NCBI RefSeq assembly: GCF_035920345.1
Contig: NZ_CP109149.1
Span: 620,001-684,000, forward strand
Direction: 5' to 3'
DNA length: 64,000 nucleotides
Source of the DNA: Nocardia vinacea
Lineage (GTDB): Bacteria > Actinomycetota > Actinomycetes > Mycobacteriales > Mycobacteriaceae
Part shown: positions 42,670 to 51,015 of the stretch, piece by piece
Position numbering within the stretch: the first letter of the stretch is position 1
Layout: the number at the start of each line of letters is the position of its first letter
Notes under the pieces: generated by a model
Databases searched by the model: none
What the model was told of the DNA's origin: nothing
The model's input: only the letters and a program-made list of their open reading frames with translations
Translations under genes and position numbers: made by a program

Positions 42670-43902
42670 ATGACAATGTCGGTCGCCGACCGCATATTCC
42701 TTCGCGTCAACCGATTCCATAGGGAACGGGTCGCGATCGCATGGGGCGGACGGCATATTCTGCACGGCCGTAAGCCGAGGCCGGGTGACGTCGTGCTGAC
42801 CAGCAATGACTATCTCGCGGTTGCCCGCGAGCCGCATATCGTCGGCGCGATGTGCGCGGCATTGCAGTATGCGAGCGGGGGAGCGCCCCCGTCGGGCGTC
42901 TTCCTACACGGTCCCGACGATCCGCAGATCACGCTGGAAACGACGCTTGCCGAACATATGCGGGTGGCGGGCGGAATTTTGTGTCAGTCGGGCTGGGATG
43001 CGAATGCCGGATTGATGCAGTCGATCGCCGACGCGCATACGCCGGTCTATGTCGATCACATTGCGCATATGTCGCTGTGGCACGGCGCGAAAACTGCTGG
43101 TGCGCCGGTATATTCGTTCCGGCACAATTTTCCGGGCCATCTGCGCGACGAGATCCGCAAGCACGGCCCCGGCATCATCGCGGTGGATTCGATCTACAGC
43201 AGCAACGGGAGTCGCTGTCCGCTGACTCAGATCTGCGATGTCGCCGACGAAACCGGCAGTGTGCTGGTGGTCGACGAATCGCATTCGCTCGGCACCGACG
43301 GGCCGTACGGTGCGGGCATGGTGGTCGCGCTCGGCCTCACGGACCGGGTGCCATTCCGGATCACAAGCCTTGCAACGGCTTTCGCGGGGCGAGCCGGATT
43401 CGTTGCCGCGAACAATATCGATTTCGTCGACTACTTCAAGATGGAATCCGATCCCGCGGTCTTCTCCGCGACACTGCTGCCGCACGATATCGCCGGCCTG
43501 GCCGCGACTCTCGACGTGATTCGCACCGACGAATGGCGGCGGGTCCGGCTACGCGAGATCTCCGCTATCGTGCGCCGTGCCCTGATGGCGTTGGAATTCG
43601 ATCTGGAGGGTTCGGCCAGCCATATCGTCGCGCTGCAGACCGGTTCGGATGAGCGCACCATCGCGATCCGCGACTTCCTGGAAGCCCGTGGCATTTTCGG
43701 TTCGGTCCTGTGCTGGCCCGCTACCGCGCCCGACCGCGCGCGCATCCGTTTCTCGCTGCATGCGGGGCTCACCGATATGCAGGTGGATCGACTCATCCAA
43801 GTGTGCACCGAGGTTCGCAACCATTTCGGCGCGATGGCGCCGGTGCGTTACGAAAGGCCGAGGCCCGCACCGACTCCAGCGCAGCTCGTGCCGACTCAGT
43901 GA
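42670..43902 (+). CDS. LqsA/CqsA-like alpha-oxoamine synthase lacking PLP lysine
   Basis: 410 residues, fold type I. LqsA and CqsA condense an acyl-CoA with an amino substrate to make alpha-hydroxyketone autoinducers. Seen here: LTSNDYLAVAREPHIVGAMC, FLHGPDDPQITLETTLAEHM, the cofactor-stacking histidine region DHIAHMSLWHGAK, VVDESHSLGTDGPYG (PLP Asp and His) and FRITSLATAFAGRAGF. In active enzymes the last motif is SLAKxFAxRAG; here codon 236 is ACG (Thr) at 43375-43377 where AAG (Lys) is expected. The Schiff-base lysine is therefore absent, so the protein is inactive or altered. ATG 42670 follows AAAGGAG. Confidence 0.85.
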   Translation: MTMSVADRIFLRVNRFHRERVAIAWGGRHILHGRKPRPGDVVLTSNDYLAVAREPHIVGAMCAALQYASGGAPPSGVFLHGPDDPQITLETTLAEHMRVAGGILCQSGWDANAGLMQSIADAHTPVYVDHIAHMSLWHGAKTAGAPVYSFRHNFPGHLRDEIRKHGPGIIAVDSIYSSNGSRCPLTQICDVADETGSVLVVDESHSLGTDGPYGAGMVVALGLTDRVPFRITSLATAFAGRAGFVAANNIDFVDYFKMESDPAVFSATLLPHDIAGLAATLDVIRTDEWRRVRLREISAIVRRALMALEFDLEGSASHIVALQTGSDERTIAIRDFLEARGIFGSVLCWPATAPDRARIRFSLHAGLTDMQVDRLIQVCTEVRNHFGAMAPVRYERPRPAPTPAQLVPTQ

Positions 43903-43903
43903 G

Positions 43904-45400
43904 CTATAAGGCGGCCGTCGCACGCGGCAGGATCATCGTGAAGGTCGCGCCGTTGCCCGGCTCGCTGTCCACGCTCACCCGACCGCCGTGCGCCGCCACC
44001 AGGGCCTGCACGATCGATAGCCCCAAACCCGTTCCGCCACTGGCCCGGGTGCGCGAGTCGTCGGTGCGATAGAACCGTTCGAAGACGCGGGCGGCGGCCT
44101 CCGGCGTCAGGCCGGGGCCGGTGTCGATGACATCGATGCGCACGTCATCCACGGACGGGGTGAGCCGCACGGTGATCGCGGCGGTGGCCGGAGTGTGGGC
44201 CAGGGCATTGCCGAGCAGGTTGGCCAGCACCTGCCGCAATCGCGTTTCGTCGCCGGTCACGTCCATGGTGCCGGCGCCGGGACGGACCTCCAGGGTGATC
44301 GGGCGTTGAGGTTGCTGCCGCGCCGCCATGGCCTGCGCGTTGTGCACCGCATCGCCGGCGAGCGCCAGCAGATCCACTTGACTGCGGTCGAGCGGGCGTT
44401 TGGCATCCAGCCGCGCGAGCATGAGCAGGTCCTCGACCAGCAGGCCCATGCGCTCGGCCTCGGCCTCGATGCGGCCGACCACCATGGACGCATCCGTGCT
44501 CGCGCCTTGGCGGTAGAGCTCGGCAAAACCGCGAATCGTGGTGAGCGGAGTGCGCAATTCGTGGCTGGCGTCGGCGATGAACTGGCGCATCCGGCGTTCC
44601 GAGCGCCGGGCGTCTTCCTCGGAGGCCTCGGTGGCTGCGACGCCGTGCTGGATCTGCGCGAGCATCGCATTCAACGACCGCGCCAACCGATCGACCTCGG
44701 TATCGACACCACGCACCGGAACGCGCCGGTGCAGATCGCCGCCCGCGATCGCCGCCGCGGTCTTCTCGACGTTGCGCAGCGGCCGCAGGCTGCGTCGCAC
44801 GACGAAATACCCGACCACACCGAGCGCGATCAGTGCGGCCGCTCCGGTGCCGAGTTCGAAGTAGATCAAGCGCGATACCGTCTCCTGGTTATCGGTGAGC
44901 GGTAGCGCGATGGTCGTCGAGCCATACTGGTTGCTGGTGGTCAGAGCGCGCCACCGCACCTCGGATCCGTCGGTCGAGCCGACGGTCGTGGGGACCGATG
45001 CCGTATTTCCGTCGATATCCGGAGTGGTGCCGATGCCGGCGACCGTGACCGAGGTGCCCGGATAGGTCTGTCCCTCAGGGCCTTTGTGCAACTCGTAGAA
45101 GCGGCGGGGTTGATCGGTGAACAGCCGAGGGGTCGGCGCCTGCGGCAGGTCGGCCGGAACCCACACCGTCGCACCGGCATTCGTGATGACTTGCTTCATC
45201 TCGCGTGGTTCGGCCCATGAGCGAGCGGCATCGTAGAGCTGCTCGTCGGTGCGCGCGGTCAGCGATCGACTCAAGGCGGAGGTCACCGCGAAGCCCGTGG
45301 ACAGCAGCACCATGGCGGCCAGGAAGACCAGGGCGACAACAAGTCCCACCCGCAGCGGGATGGCCGACACCCGCCGGGCGAGTGATTCGCGCAGGCTCAT
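43904..45400 (-). CDS. Sensor histidine kinase
   Basis: 498 residues. A first transmembrane helix (VGLVVALVFLAAMVLLSTGF), an about 130-residue extracytoplasmic domain, a second helix (AALIALGVVGYFVV), HAMP (RRSLRPLRNVEKTAAAIAGG), the H box FIADASHELRTPL (His280), the N box NLLGNALAHTP and the G box GGTGLGLSIVQALVAAHGG. ATG 45400 overlaps the response-regulator stop in ATGA. It ends 2 bp from the convergent LqsA-like gene. The overall layout resembles mycobacterial TcrY-type kinases. Confidence 0.92.
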   Translation of the reverse strand: MSLRESLARRVSAIPLRVGLVVALVFLAAMVLLSTGFAVTSALSRSLTARTDEQLYDAARSWAEPREMKQVITNAGATVWVPADLPQAPTPRLFTDQPRRFYELHKGPEGQTYPGTSVTVAGIGTTPDIDGNTASVPTTVGSTDGSEVRWRALTTSNQYGSTTIALPLTDNQETVSRLIYFELGTGAAALIALGVVGYFVVRRSLRPLRNVEKTAAAIAGGDLHRRVPVRGVDTEVDRLARSLNAMLAQIQHGVAATEASEEDARRSERRMRQFIADASHELRTPLTTIRGFAELYRQGASTDASMVVGRIEAEAERMGLLVEDLLMLARLDAKRPLDRSQVDLLALAGDAVHNAQAMAARQQPQRPITLEVRPGAGTMDVTGDETRLRQVLANLLGNALAHTPATAAITVRLTPSVDDVRIDVIDTGPGLTPEAAARVFERFYRTDDSRTRASGGTGLGLSIVQALVAAHGGRVSVDSEPGNGATFTMILPRATAAL

Positions 45401-46113
45401 ATCCGACTCGGCTGCGGTGCGCGCAGCACATAGCCGACGCTGCGCAGCGTGTGGATGAGCTTCGGTTCGGTGGTATCGACCTTGCGCCGCAGATACGACA
45501 CATACGACTCGACCACGCCCGCGTCACCGCCGAAGTCGTAGCGCCACACGTGATCCAGGATCTTCGCCTTGCTGAGCACCTTGCCCGAATTCACCATGAA
45601 ATACCGCAGCAGCGTGAACTCGGTGGGCGACAATGCCACCGGCACACCGGCTTTCCAGACTTCGTGACTGTCCTCGTCGAGTTCGATATCGCCCACCGTG
45701 ATGCGGGAGGACAGGTCCAACACGGCATCTCTGCCCGACCGCCGCAGGATGGCCCGCAGCCGGGCGATTACCTCCTCGAGGCTGAACGGTTTGGTGACGT
45801 AGTCGTCGGCGCCGAGGGTCAGTCCGGTGAGTTTGTCGTCGACCTCGTCGCGCGCGGACAGGAACAGCACCGGCGCATCGACTCCGTCCGCGCGCAGCCG
45901 CCGCAACAGCCCGAACCCGTCCATGCCCGGCATCATCACATCCACGATCAGCGCGTCCGGCCGGAACCGGCGTACCTTGTCCAGCCCGTCCGTCCCGCTG
46001 ATCGCGGTGACCACCTCGAACCCCTGAAATCGCAGACTCACCGCAAGGAGCTCGACAATCATCGGCTCATCGTCGATGACGAGAATGCGTGCCTCCGGCT
46101 CTGCTCTGCTCAT
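45397..46113 (-). CDS. OmpR-family response regulator
   Basis: 238 residues. Receiver: LVIDDEPMIVELLAVSLRFQ, phosphoacceptor Asp58 in ALIVDVMMPGMDG, and YVTKPFSLEEV. Effector winged helix: LSPTEFTLLRYFMVNSGKVL then VVESYVSYLRRKVDTTEPKL and TLRSVGYVLR. ATG 46113. Coupled with the kinase gene that follows. Similar to mycobacterial TcrX-type regulators; target genes cannot be told. Confidence 0.92.
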   Translation of the reverse strand: MSRAEPEARILVIDDEPMIVELLAVSLRFQGFEVVTAISGTDGLDKVRRFRPDALIVDVMMPGMDGFGLLRRLRADGVDAPVLFLSARDEVDDKLTGLTLGADDYVTKPFSLEEVIARLRAILRRSGRDAVLDLSSRITVGDIELDEDSHEVWKAGVPVALSPTEFTLLRYFMVNSGKVLSKAKILDHVWRYDFGGDAGVVESYVSYLRRKVDTTEPKLIHTLRSVGYVLRAPQPSRI

Positions 46114-46183
46114 TCCACTAGCGTGACGGGCCGAGCAAGGTCGGAGCTCAGGACAAGCTGGGGGTTGGCTGTGAGCTGTCGAC

Positions 46184-47812
46184 CTATCCGAGGTCCGGAT
46201 GGAAAATGCGTTCGGCCGCGTTCCGAAGGGTGGTGCTACTGTCCGGATCCTCTACATGGAGTGCGAAGGTCAACTCGCCGGTATTGGCGAGCAGCCAGCC
46301 CTGCCCGCCCGCGGTGGTGACATATCCGCCGCCGCTGATCAGGCCCCGGAGTTGGTCGACCACTGCGGCGGGCAGTGGACTCGATTCGGCGGAAGCCGTT
46401 GCCGGGCAGCCAATTTGGATCATGGGTGGGGTGATGCGTCCACTGGCGATGGCAGCGGTGAGGATCGCCATACCGTAGGGGCTGGCCTGGATTTCGCTCG
46501 CCCGGCCGCCACGTCGGACCTCGTCGGTGCCCGGGGCCGGGATTCGCGAACTCACCTTGTCCAGACCCGTCAGCTCGAAATCGATGCCGAGACCGAGCAT
46601 GCGGGCGGCCTGGGTGATCTCGTCGAGGGATACGTTCTGCGGCGGTTTGTGCGCGATGGTGGCCGCGGCCGTCCGCAGTAGTTCGGAAGTGCCGCCGATC
46701 GGGGCAAGCCCGGCGAAGGCCACCGGTTCGTTCGTGTTGGCCGCATTGTTCTCGGCGGCGGCGACAATGGCTCCGGTCGCGGGGCGGATTGCGACGACGG
46801 CTGCCGGATTTCCGATGTAGTTGACCGCATCCTGGGCGGCGCGCTGCCAGTACGGATCCAGGGTCGCGGACACATCCGGCGCCGGTGTGCCCTGCTGTCC
46901 GGCGATATTCGCGACCGGAAGCCCGTCGAGTCCGGATAGCTGCACCGCCCAGCCCGCAGTCCTGTCCCGATTCTCCTGCCACACCGTGCGCAGCGCGTCG
47001 AGCATCGGTGATTGGATGCGCCGGTCGGCGGAGATCAGCCGTGGCTGCGGCTGCGCCACCACCCCGGGAATCGGCGTGATGTCCGGTTCGAGAACCGCGA
47101 AGTCGTCCTGCCGCAGATTCACCGCGACGACCGGTTGACCTTTGGCGGCGGCGAGTTGCGCGCGCAAGGACGCCCCGGTGATCAGCGGGGCTACCGGTTC
47201 GATGGCCTTCGCCAGCGCGTCGGTGGTGGCGACCGGATCGGTGATGCGGGCGGGATCGAGCCGGACCACGGCGAGGATCTGCTCGGTCATCAACGTTTGT
47301 CCGAGACTGTCCTTCACCACAGGCGGTGGCGTTGGGTAGGCCTTTACCAGGTGGACCTTGCGGGTGTTGTCCAGTTGTGGCATAGCGATGGTTGGCTCCC
47401 AGGAGATTCGCCAGCCGGTCGCCAACTTTCGAACCGTGCCCTGCGCGTCATATATCCAGTTTCGATCGCGTCCGAATGCCCACGCGCCCCGTAGGGCGAA
47501 GATTCCCTCCGTGGAATCCAATGCGATGAATTGCGACAAACGGAAGTCCGGAGCACTGGGGCCCAATCCTTCGAACACCTGTCGCAGCGATGTGGCGGCA
47601 TTGCTCGGTTGGGAGGTCAATTTCGCGGCGTTATCCGCATCTCGCTTGTTCAGTAGCTCGGTGAACTGTTCAACCGCCACCCTCGCGGCATCCGGATACT
47701 CACCGAACGAACAGGCACACCCGCTGAGTGCCACCGCGAGGATCACTGCGCCGAGGGTCGCCGACCAACGTGTGCGGCTCATGTGCGGTCCGATGCCCGG
47801 GGAATTGCTCAT
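46184..47812 (-). CDS. PBP-like lipoprotein with degenerate transpeptidase domain
   Basis: 542 residues (532 from the alternative ATG 47782). It has a lipoprotein signal ending LSGCAC, an N-terminal NTF2-like domain (YPDAARVAVEQFTELLNKRD), a PBP dimer-like region (LGQTLMTEQILAVVRLDPAR) and a C-terminal transpeptidase-like domain (AAVVAIRPATGAIVAAAEN). Mycobacterial homologues of this layout have SxxK and KTG. Here the SxxK position reads APIGGTSELLRTAAA and the KTG region reads VTTAGGQGWLLANTGELTFA, so neither motif is recognisable. It is probably a non-catalytic scaffold. Confidence 0.8.
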   Translation of the reverse strand: MSNSPGIGPHMSRTRWSATLGAVILAVALSGCACSFGEYPDAARVAVEQFTELLNKRDADNAAKLTSQPSNAATSLRQVFEGLGPSAPDFRLSQFIALDSTEGIFALRGAWAFGRDRNWIYDAQGTVRKLATGWRISWEPTIAMPQLDNTRKVHLVKAYPTPPPVVKDSLGQTLMTEQILAVVRLDPARITDPVATTDALAKAIEPVAPLITGASLRAQLAAAKGQPVVAVNLRQDDFAVLEPDITPIPGVVAQPQPRLISADRRIQSPMLDALRTVWQENRDRTAGWAVQLSGLDGLPVANIAGQQGTPAPDVSATLDPYWQRAAQDAVNYIGNPAAVVAIRPATGAIVAAAENNAANTNEPVAFAGLAPIGGTSELLRTAAATIAHKPPQNVSLDEITQAARMLGLGIDFELTGLDKVSSRIPAPGTDEVRRGGRASEIQASPYGMAILTAAIASGRITPPMIQIGCPATASAESSPLPAAVVDQLRGLISGGGYVTTAGGQGWLLANTGELTFALHVEDPDSSTTLRNAAERIFHPDLG

Positions 47813-47914
47813 CGGGATCCTCGATTCTCGAGTTCAACCGCGATTGATGGTCGTCAGCATCCGATAACGCAGCGCACGGACTTCGAGGCTAGCCTGCGCG
47901 TTCGGCAGCCATCC

Positions 47915-47930
47915 ATCCGATAAATCGGAT
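47915..47930. promoter_or_regulatory. 16-bp palindrome upstream of PBP-like gene
   Basis: ATCCGAT-AA-ATCGGAT (perfect 7-bp arms) lies about 100 bp upstream of the PBP-like lipoprotein start. It could be an operator; no regulator is assigned. Confidence 0.35.
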
Positions 47931-48002
47931 AGCCGCCGAATTGCGATGGACTCGAGATATGGCCTTATGTTGGCTCCCCGCAACAAAGTTCGAGCCGACC
48001 AG

Positions 48003-48029
48003 GGGACCCCGGCCGATGGCCGGGGTCCC
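48003..48029 (-). terminator. Terminator hairpin after VOC gene
   Basis: GGGACCCCGGCC-GAT-GGCCGGGGTCCC is a perfect 12-bp stem with a 3-nt loop. It begins 6 bp after the stop of the minus-strand VOC gene. Confidence 0.8.
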
Positions 48030-48035
48030 GTCGGA

Positions 48036-48413
48036 TCACGACTGCGGCGGTGGGCTGAAGATGCCGAAGTCGTTGCCGGAGGTGTCGAGGATGTGCGCGA
48101 AGACAAGGCCGTCCTTGCCGGTGACCGGTGGGACCGACACCTTTCCGCCCAGCTTTTCGGCGGCGGCGACCGTAGCCGGCACATCCTGAACGAGTACGAA
48201 GAAGGTCGCGTGATTGGCCGAGGTGTCGGGGGTGTGCGAGATGCCGCCGCTGGGTGCCTCGCTCGCGGGGTAGCTGACCAAGTCGTAGCCGTCGGCATTC
48301 GGATCGGCGGCGAAGCTCCAGCCGAACAGGTCGCCGTAGAACTTCTCGACCTCCTGCGGCTTATCGCTGCCGACCTGGAACCAGGCAACCGTGTTGAAAG
48401 GCGGAGTGCTCAC
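48036..48413 (-). CDS. VOC-family (glyoxalase-like) protein
   Basis: 125 residues: one VOC module pair with FNTVAWFQVGSDKPQEVEKF then YGDLFGWSFAADPNADGYDL, and VPPVTGKDGLVFAHILDTSG followed by NDFGIFSP. This is the glyoxalase/bleomycin-resistance-like fold seen in many actinobacterial small proteins. GTG 48413. It is upstream of no obvious partner; the WYL regulator on the same strand starts further upstream. Substrate unknown. Confidence 0.88.
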   Translation of the reverse strand: MSTPPFNTVAWFQVGSDKPQEVEKFYGDLFGWSFAADPNADGYDLVSYPASEAPSGGISHTPDTSANHATFFVLVQDVPATVAAAEKLGGKVSVPPVTGKDGLVFAHILDTSGNDFGIFSPPPQS

Positions 48414-48510
48414 CGTGTCGTCTCCTCGCGATCGGGTATCAGTGTCTTGCCTGATCACGATCACCCGGCGCGGCGACAACCCCCTGTCGGTGTTTCTCGC
48501 CGATTTCGTC

Positions 48511-49209
48511 TCACAGCGCGACGGTGCGGAGTTCGAGGTCCTTCGGAATATCCGAAGGGGTGAGCGGGCGCGGCGGGATCGGTGTATCCGTCATGATTAC
48601 CGCGCGGATTCGGTCCAGACGGAAACAGCGGGACTCCGCACGCAACCGGCACCACGCGATGAGATACCAGCCGTGCGATCCGTTGAGGAATGCCGTCGGC
48701 TCGACCTCCCGGTCACTGGCCGCGCCGAAGCGATCCGAATAGCTGATCCGCAGCACCCGCCGCGCTTCGATCGACTGCCCGATGACCGACGGAATGGCCT
48801 GGACAGGCGGCGCATCCACCGGATCCAGCAACCGAACCCGCGCGGCGAGGTCGCGTGCGGCGGCCGCATTGCGTTCCGACATGACCCCGAGAATCTTGCG
48901 CAACGCGCTGCGCCCCGCCTGGTCGAAGGGTGTCGCCTCGCTGCGCGCCAAAGCCACGGCGAGTGCGACCGCTTCCGCCGCCGTGAAGTTGAGCGGTGGC
49001 AGCGACATGCTCTTCTCCAACGCGTAGCCACCGCGCCTGCCGACATCCGCGTAGATCGGAATACTTGCCTGCTGCAAGGCCGCGATATCGCGTTCGATCG
49101 TCCGAACGCTCACCTCATAACGCTGCGCCAACTCCCGCGCGGTCCGCATCCGCGGCGCCACCGCCCGCAACTCCTCGACGATCGCATACAGCCGATCCGT
49201 ACGGTTCAC
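48511..49209 (-). CDS. WYL-domain transcriptional regulator
   Basis: 232 residues. The N-terminal DeoR-like HTH reads DRLYAIVEELRAVAPRMRTA then ELAQRYEVSVRTIERDIAAL and ADVGRRGGYAL. The C-terminal WYL-type domain has RRVLRISYSDRFGAASDREV then EPTAFLNGSHGWYLIAWCRL (the WYL core). ATG 49209. On the same strand and just upstream of the VOC gene, which it may control. Confidence 0.9.
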   Translation of the reverse strand: MNRTDRLYAIVEELRAVAPRMRTARELAQRYEVSVRTIERDIAALQQASIPIYADVGRRGGYALEKSMSLPPLNFTAAEAVALAVALARSEATPFDQAGRSALRKILGVMSERNAAAARDLAARVRLLDPVDAPPVQAIPSVIGQSIEARRVLRISYSDRFGAASDREVEPTAFLNGSHGWYLIAWCRLRAESRCFRLDRIRAVIMTDTPIPPRPLTPSDIPKDLELRTVAL

Positions 49210-49361
49210 GCCGCCACGCTAGCGCCGACCACCGACATCAAACGCTATGGTTCACGTCGCTGGATCGTGCCCAGCCGATCATCTGTCCCCACAACTCGAG
49301 TTTGCGCCCGACGCAACACATTTGGGTACCGGTGGACGGTGTCGCACACGTATTGACGCCG

Positions 49362-49387
49362 TCGCACAGGCCACACAACCTGTGCGA
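49362..49387 (-). terminator. Hairpin downstream of ferredoxin-like-fold gene
   Basis: TCGCACAGG-CCACACAA-CCTGTGCGA is a perfect 9-bp stem and 8-nt loop, 30 bp after the stop of the gene at 49417. Confidence 0.55.
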
Positions 49388-49416
49388 GGGTGTCACGGGA
49401 TATGCGACGGCTCGGG

Positions 49417-50025
49417 TCAGCGGCGGGGGGAGACCAGCATCGGTTCGTGTAGGTCGAAGTACTCGACTTCGCCCATGAGATCGCTTTCCTCCTCGAACAG
49501 GGTGCGCAGATCGTCTGGAATCTCCAGCTTTTCGTGGGCGCGGGCTTCGGCCTCGGAGGTGAAGTAGACGGCCTCGACGTAACCGTCGCTGCCATATGTC
49601 GCCAAGGTGCCGCCGAGAATTTCGGGGCGCAGTTCGTGGATGCGCTCGGTGCCCTCGGCGAGCAGTTCGCGCATGCGGCGCGGATTGCGCGTGTGTCCCT
49701 CCATGACCTGGACGAACCCGGCCTGATCCGAGCCACCGCCCAGCCACTGCGTCACCTCGGGGCAATCCATGAACTGCACCGGTCCGTCGAAGCACTGCTC
49801 GGTCTCGGCCCACCACGCGCCCTGCTCCGGACGATTGCTATTGCGCCGCGCCGCTTCTTCGGATTCGAACCTCGCCATTGCGATGAACGTTCCGTCATTG
49901 CACAACCCGCTGGTCGTCCCGAGATAGCCGACGGCTCCCGGCTGCAATTCCTCGGTCCACCGATCCATACACCGACGCAGCCGATCGGCGTCGGAAACCT
50001 TTCCTTGAATAACTTGGATGAACAT
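49417..50025 (-). CDS. Hypothetical protein with duplicated ferredoxin-like fold
   Basis: 202 residues made of two related halves. The first starts MFIQVIQGKVSDADRLRRCM and has FIAMARFESEEAARRNS; the second starts AGFVQVMEGHTRNPRRMREL and has VEAVYFTSEAEARAHE. Each half resembles a dimeric alpha-beta barrel (ABM/EthD-like) unit, so the protein likely folds as a pseudo-dimer. ATG 50025 follows AGGAGG. Function unknown. Confidence 0.7.
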   Translation of the reverse strand: MFIQVIQGKVSDADRLRRCMDRWTEELQPGAVGYLGTTSGLCNDGTFIAMARFESEEAARRNSNRPEQGAWWAETEQCFDGPVQFMDCPEVTQWLGGGSDQAGFVQVMEGHTRNPRRMRELLAEGTERIHELRPEILGGTLATYGSDGYVEAVYFTSEAEARAHEKLEIPDDLRTLFEEESDLMGEVEYFDLHEPMLVSPRR

Positions 50026-50178
50026 CGAGTCCTCCTAGTGCGGAGGGATCACTCCGCTCTGTAGCGAGGCTGACGCGTCGTGGTCCACCGAGGGTGCTCG
50101 GACCGCACGGCCCGCGAACACGGCCACCGCACAGCTAATCGTTCGCCGTGGCGCGGCCGTACGCAAGACCGGCGCGAG

Positions 50179-51003
50179 TCAGTGCGCTGCGGCGCTGTTC
50201 GTCAGGAAGGTTTCGACGAGTTGATTGACGACCTCGGGAACCTCAGCGGCGGCGAGGTGCGCGGCATCCTCGATAACCGCCAGCTCTGCGCCGGGAATGG
50301 ACCGAGCCATGGTCTCCAGTTCGGGTACCGGAAAGGTGCGATCCTCGCGGCCGCCGACGACCAGCGTGGGGCAGGCGATGGAGGCGAAGCGGTCGCGTTG
50401 ATCCGGGCGTTCGATCACCACGGATCGGACGGCATGAGCGACCGATTTCGGATCATTGCGACGCGCGGTATCGAGGACCCGGCGCACGACATCGGGGCGC
50501 GTTGCTTCGGTGGTCGGTCCGAGGAAGGCGCTCACCACCGAGCGAGTGAGCGGCGGGCGGATGCCGCGCAGGATACGGATGATGACCAACAGCGCCCTGT
50601 ACTGCAGTTTCTGACCACTCGGGGCCGGTGAGGCCGTGCCGTTCATCAAGATGGCGGATCGGACGCGGTCCGGAAATTCGGCGGCCAAGGTGCCGCCGAT
50701 CATGGCGCCCCATGAGTTCCCGATGAAGTGGGTCCGCGAGAGTTCGAGGTGGTCGAGTATGTCGACCACACAGCCCGCGCACTCCTCGAAGGTGAAGCCG
50801 CGGGTGAGCGGACCGGATTTTCCGTGGCCGGGTGGGTCCACCGCAATGGTCAGGTAGTTCTCGGCGAAGTGGGCGACCTGAGCGTCCCAGAGACCGGCAT
50901 CCATGAGCAGGCTCGGCCACATCACGAGCGGATCGCCGTGCCCGGTTGTGACGATGTGCAAGGTTCCGAGCCGAGTCGGGATGTATAGATCCGTGCTGTC
51001 CAT
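50179..51003 (-). CDS. Alpha/beta-fold hydrolase
   Basis: 274 residues. VMWPSLLMDAGLWDAQVAHF, VDPPGHGKSG, nucleophile elbow GNSWGA (Ser97), acid candidate in VVGGREDRTFP and the catalytic histidine in IEDAAHLAAAEVP. The layout is that of 3-oxoadipate enol-lactonase-like or haloperoxidase-like hydrolases. ATG 51003. It is directly downstream of pucR on the same strand (12-bp gap), so it may share its transcript. Confidence 0.88.
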   Translation of the reverse strand: MDSTDLYIPTRLGTLHIVTTGHGDPLVMWPSLLMDAGLWDAQVAHFAENYLTIAVDPPGHGKSGPLTRGFTFEECAGCVVDILDHLELSRTHFIGNSWGAMIGGTLAAEFPDRVRSAILMNGTASPAPSGQKLQYRALLVIIRILRGIRPPLTRSVVSAFLGPTTEATRPDVVRRVLDTARRNDPKSVAHAVRSVVIERPDQRDRFASIACPTLVVGGREDRTFPVPELETMARSIPGAELAVIEDAAHLAAAEVPEVVNQLVETFLTNSAAAH

Positions 51004-51015
51004 GGGTTGTTTCCT

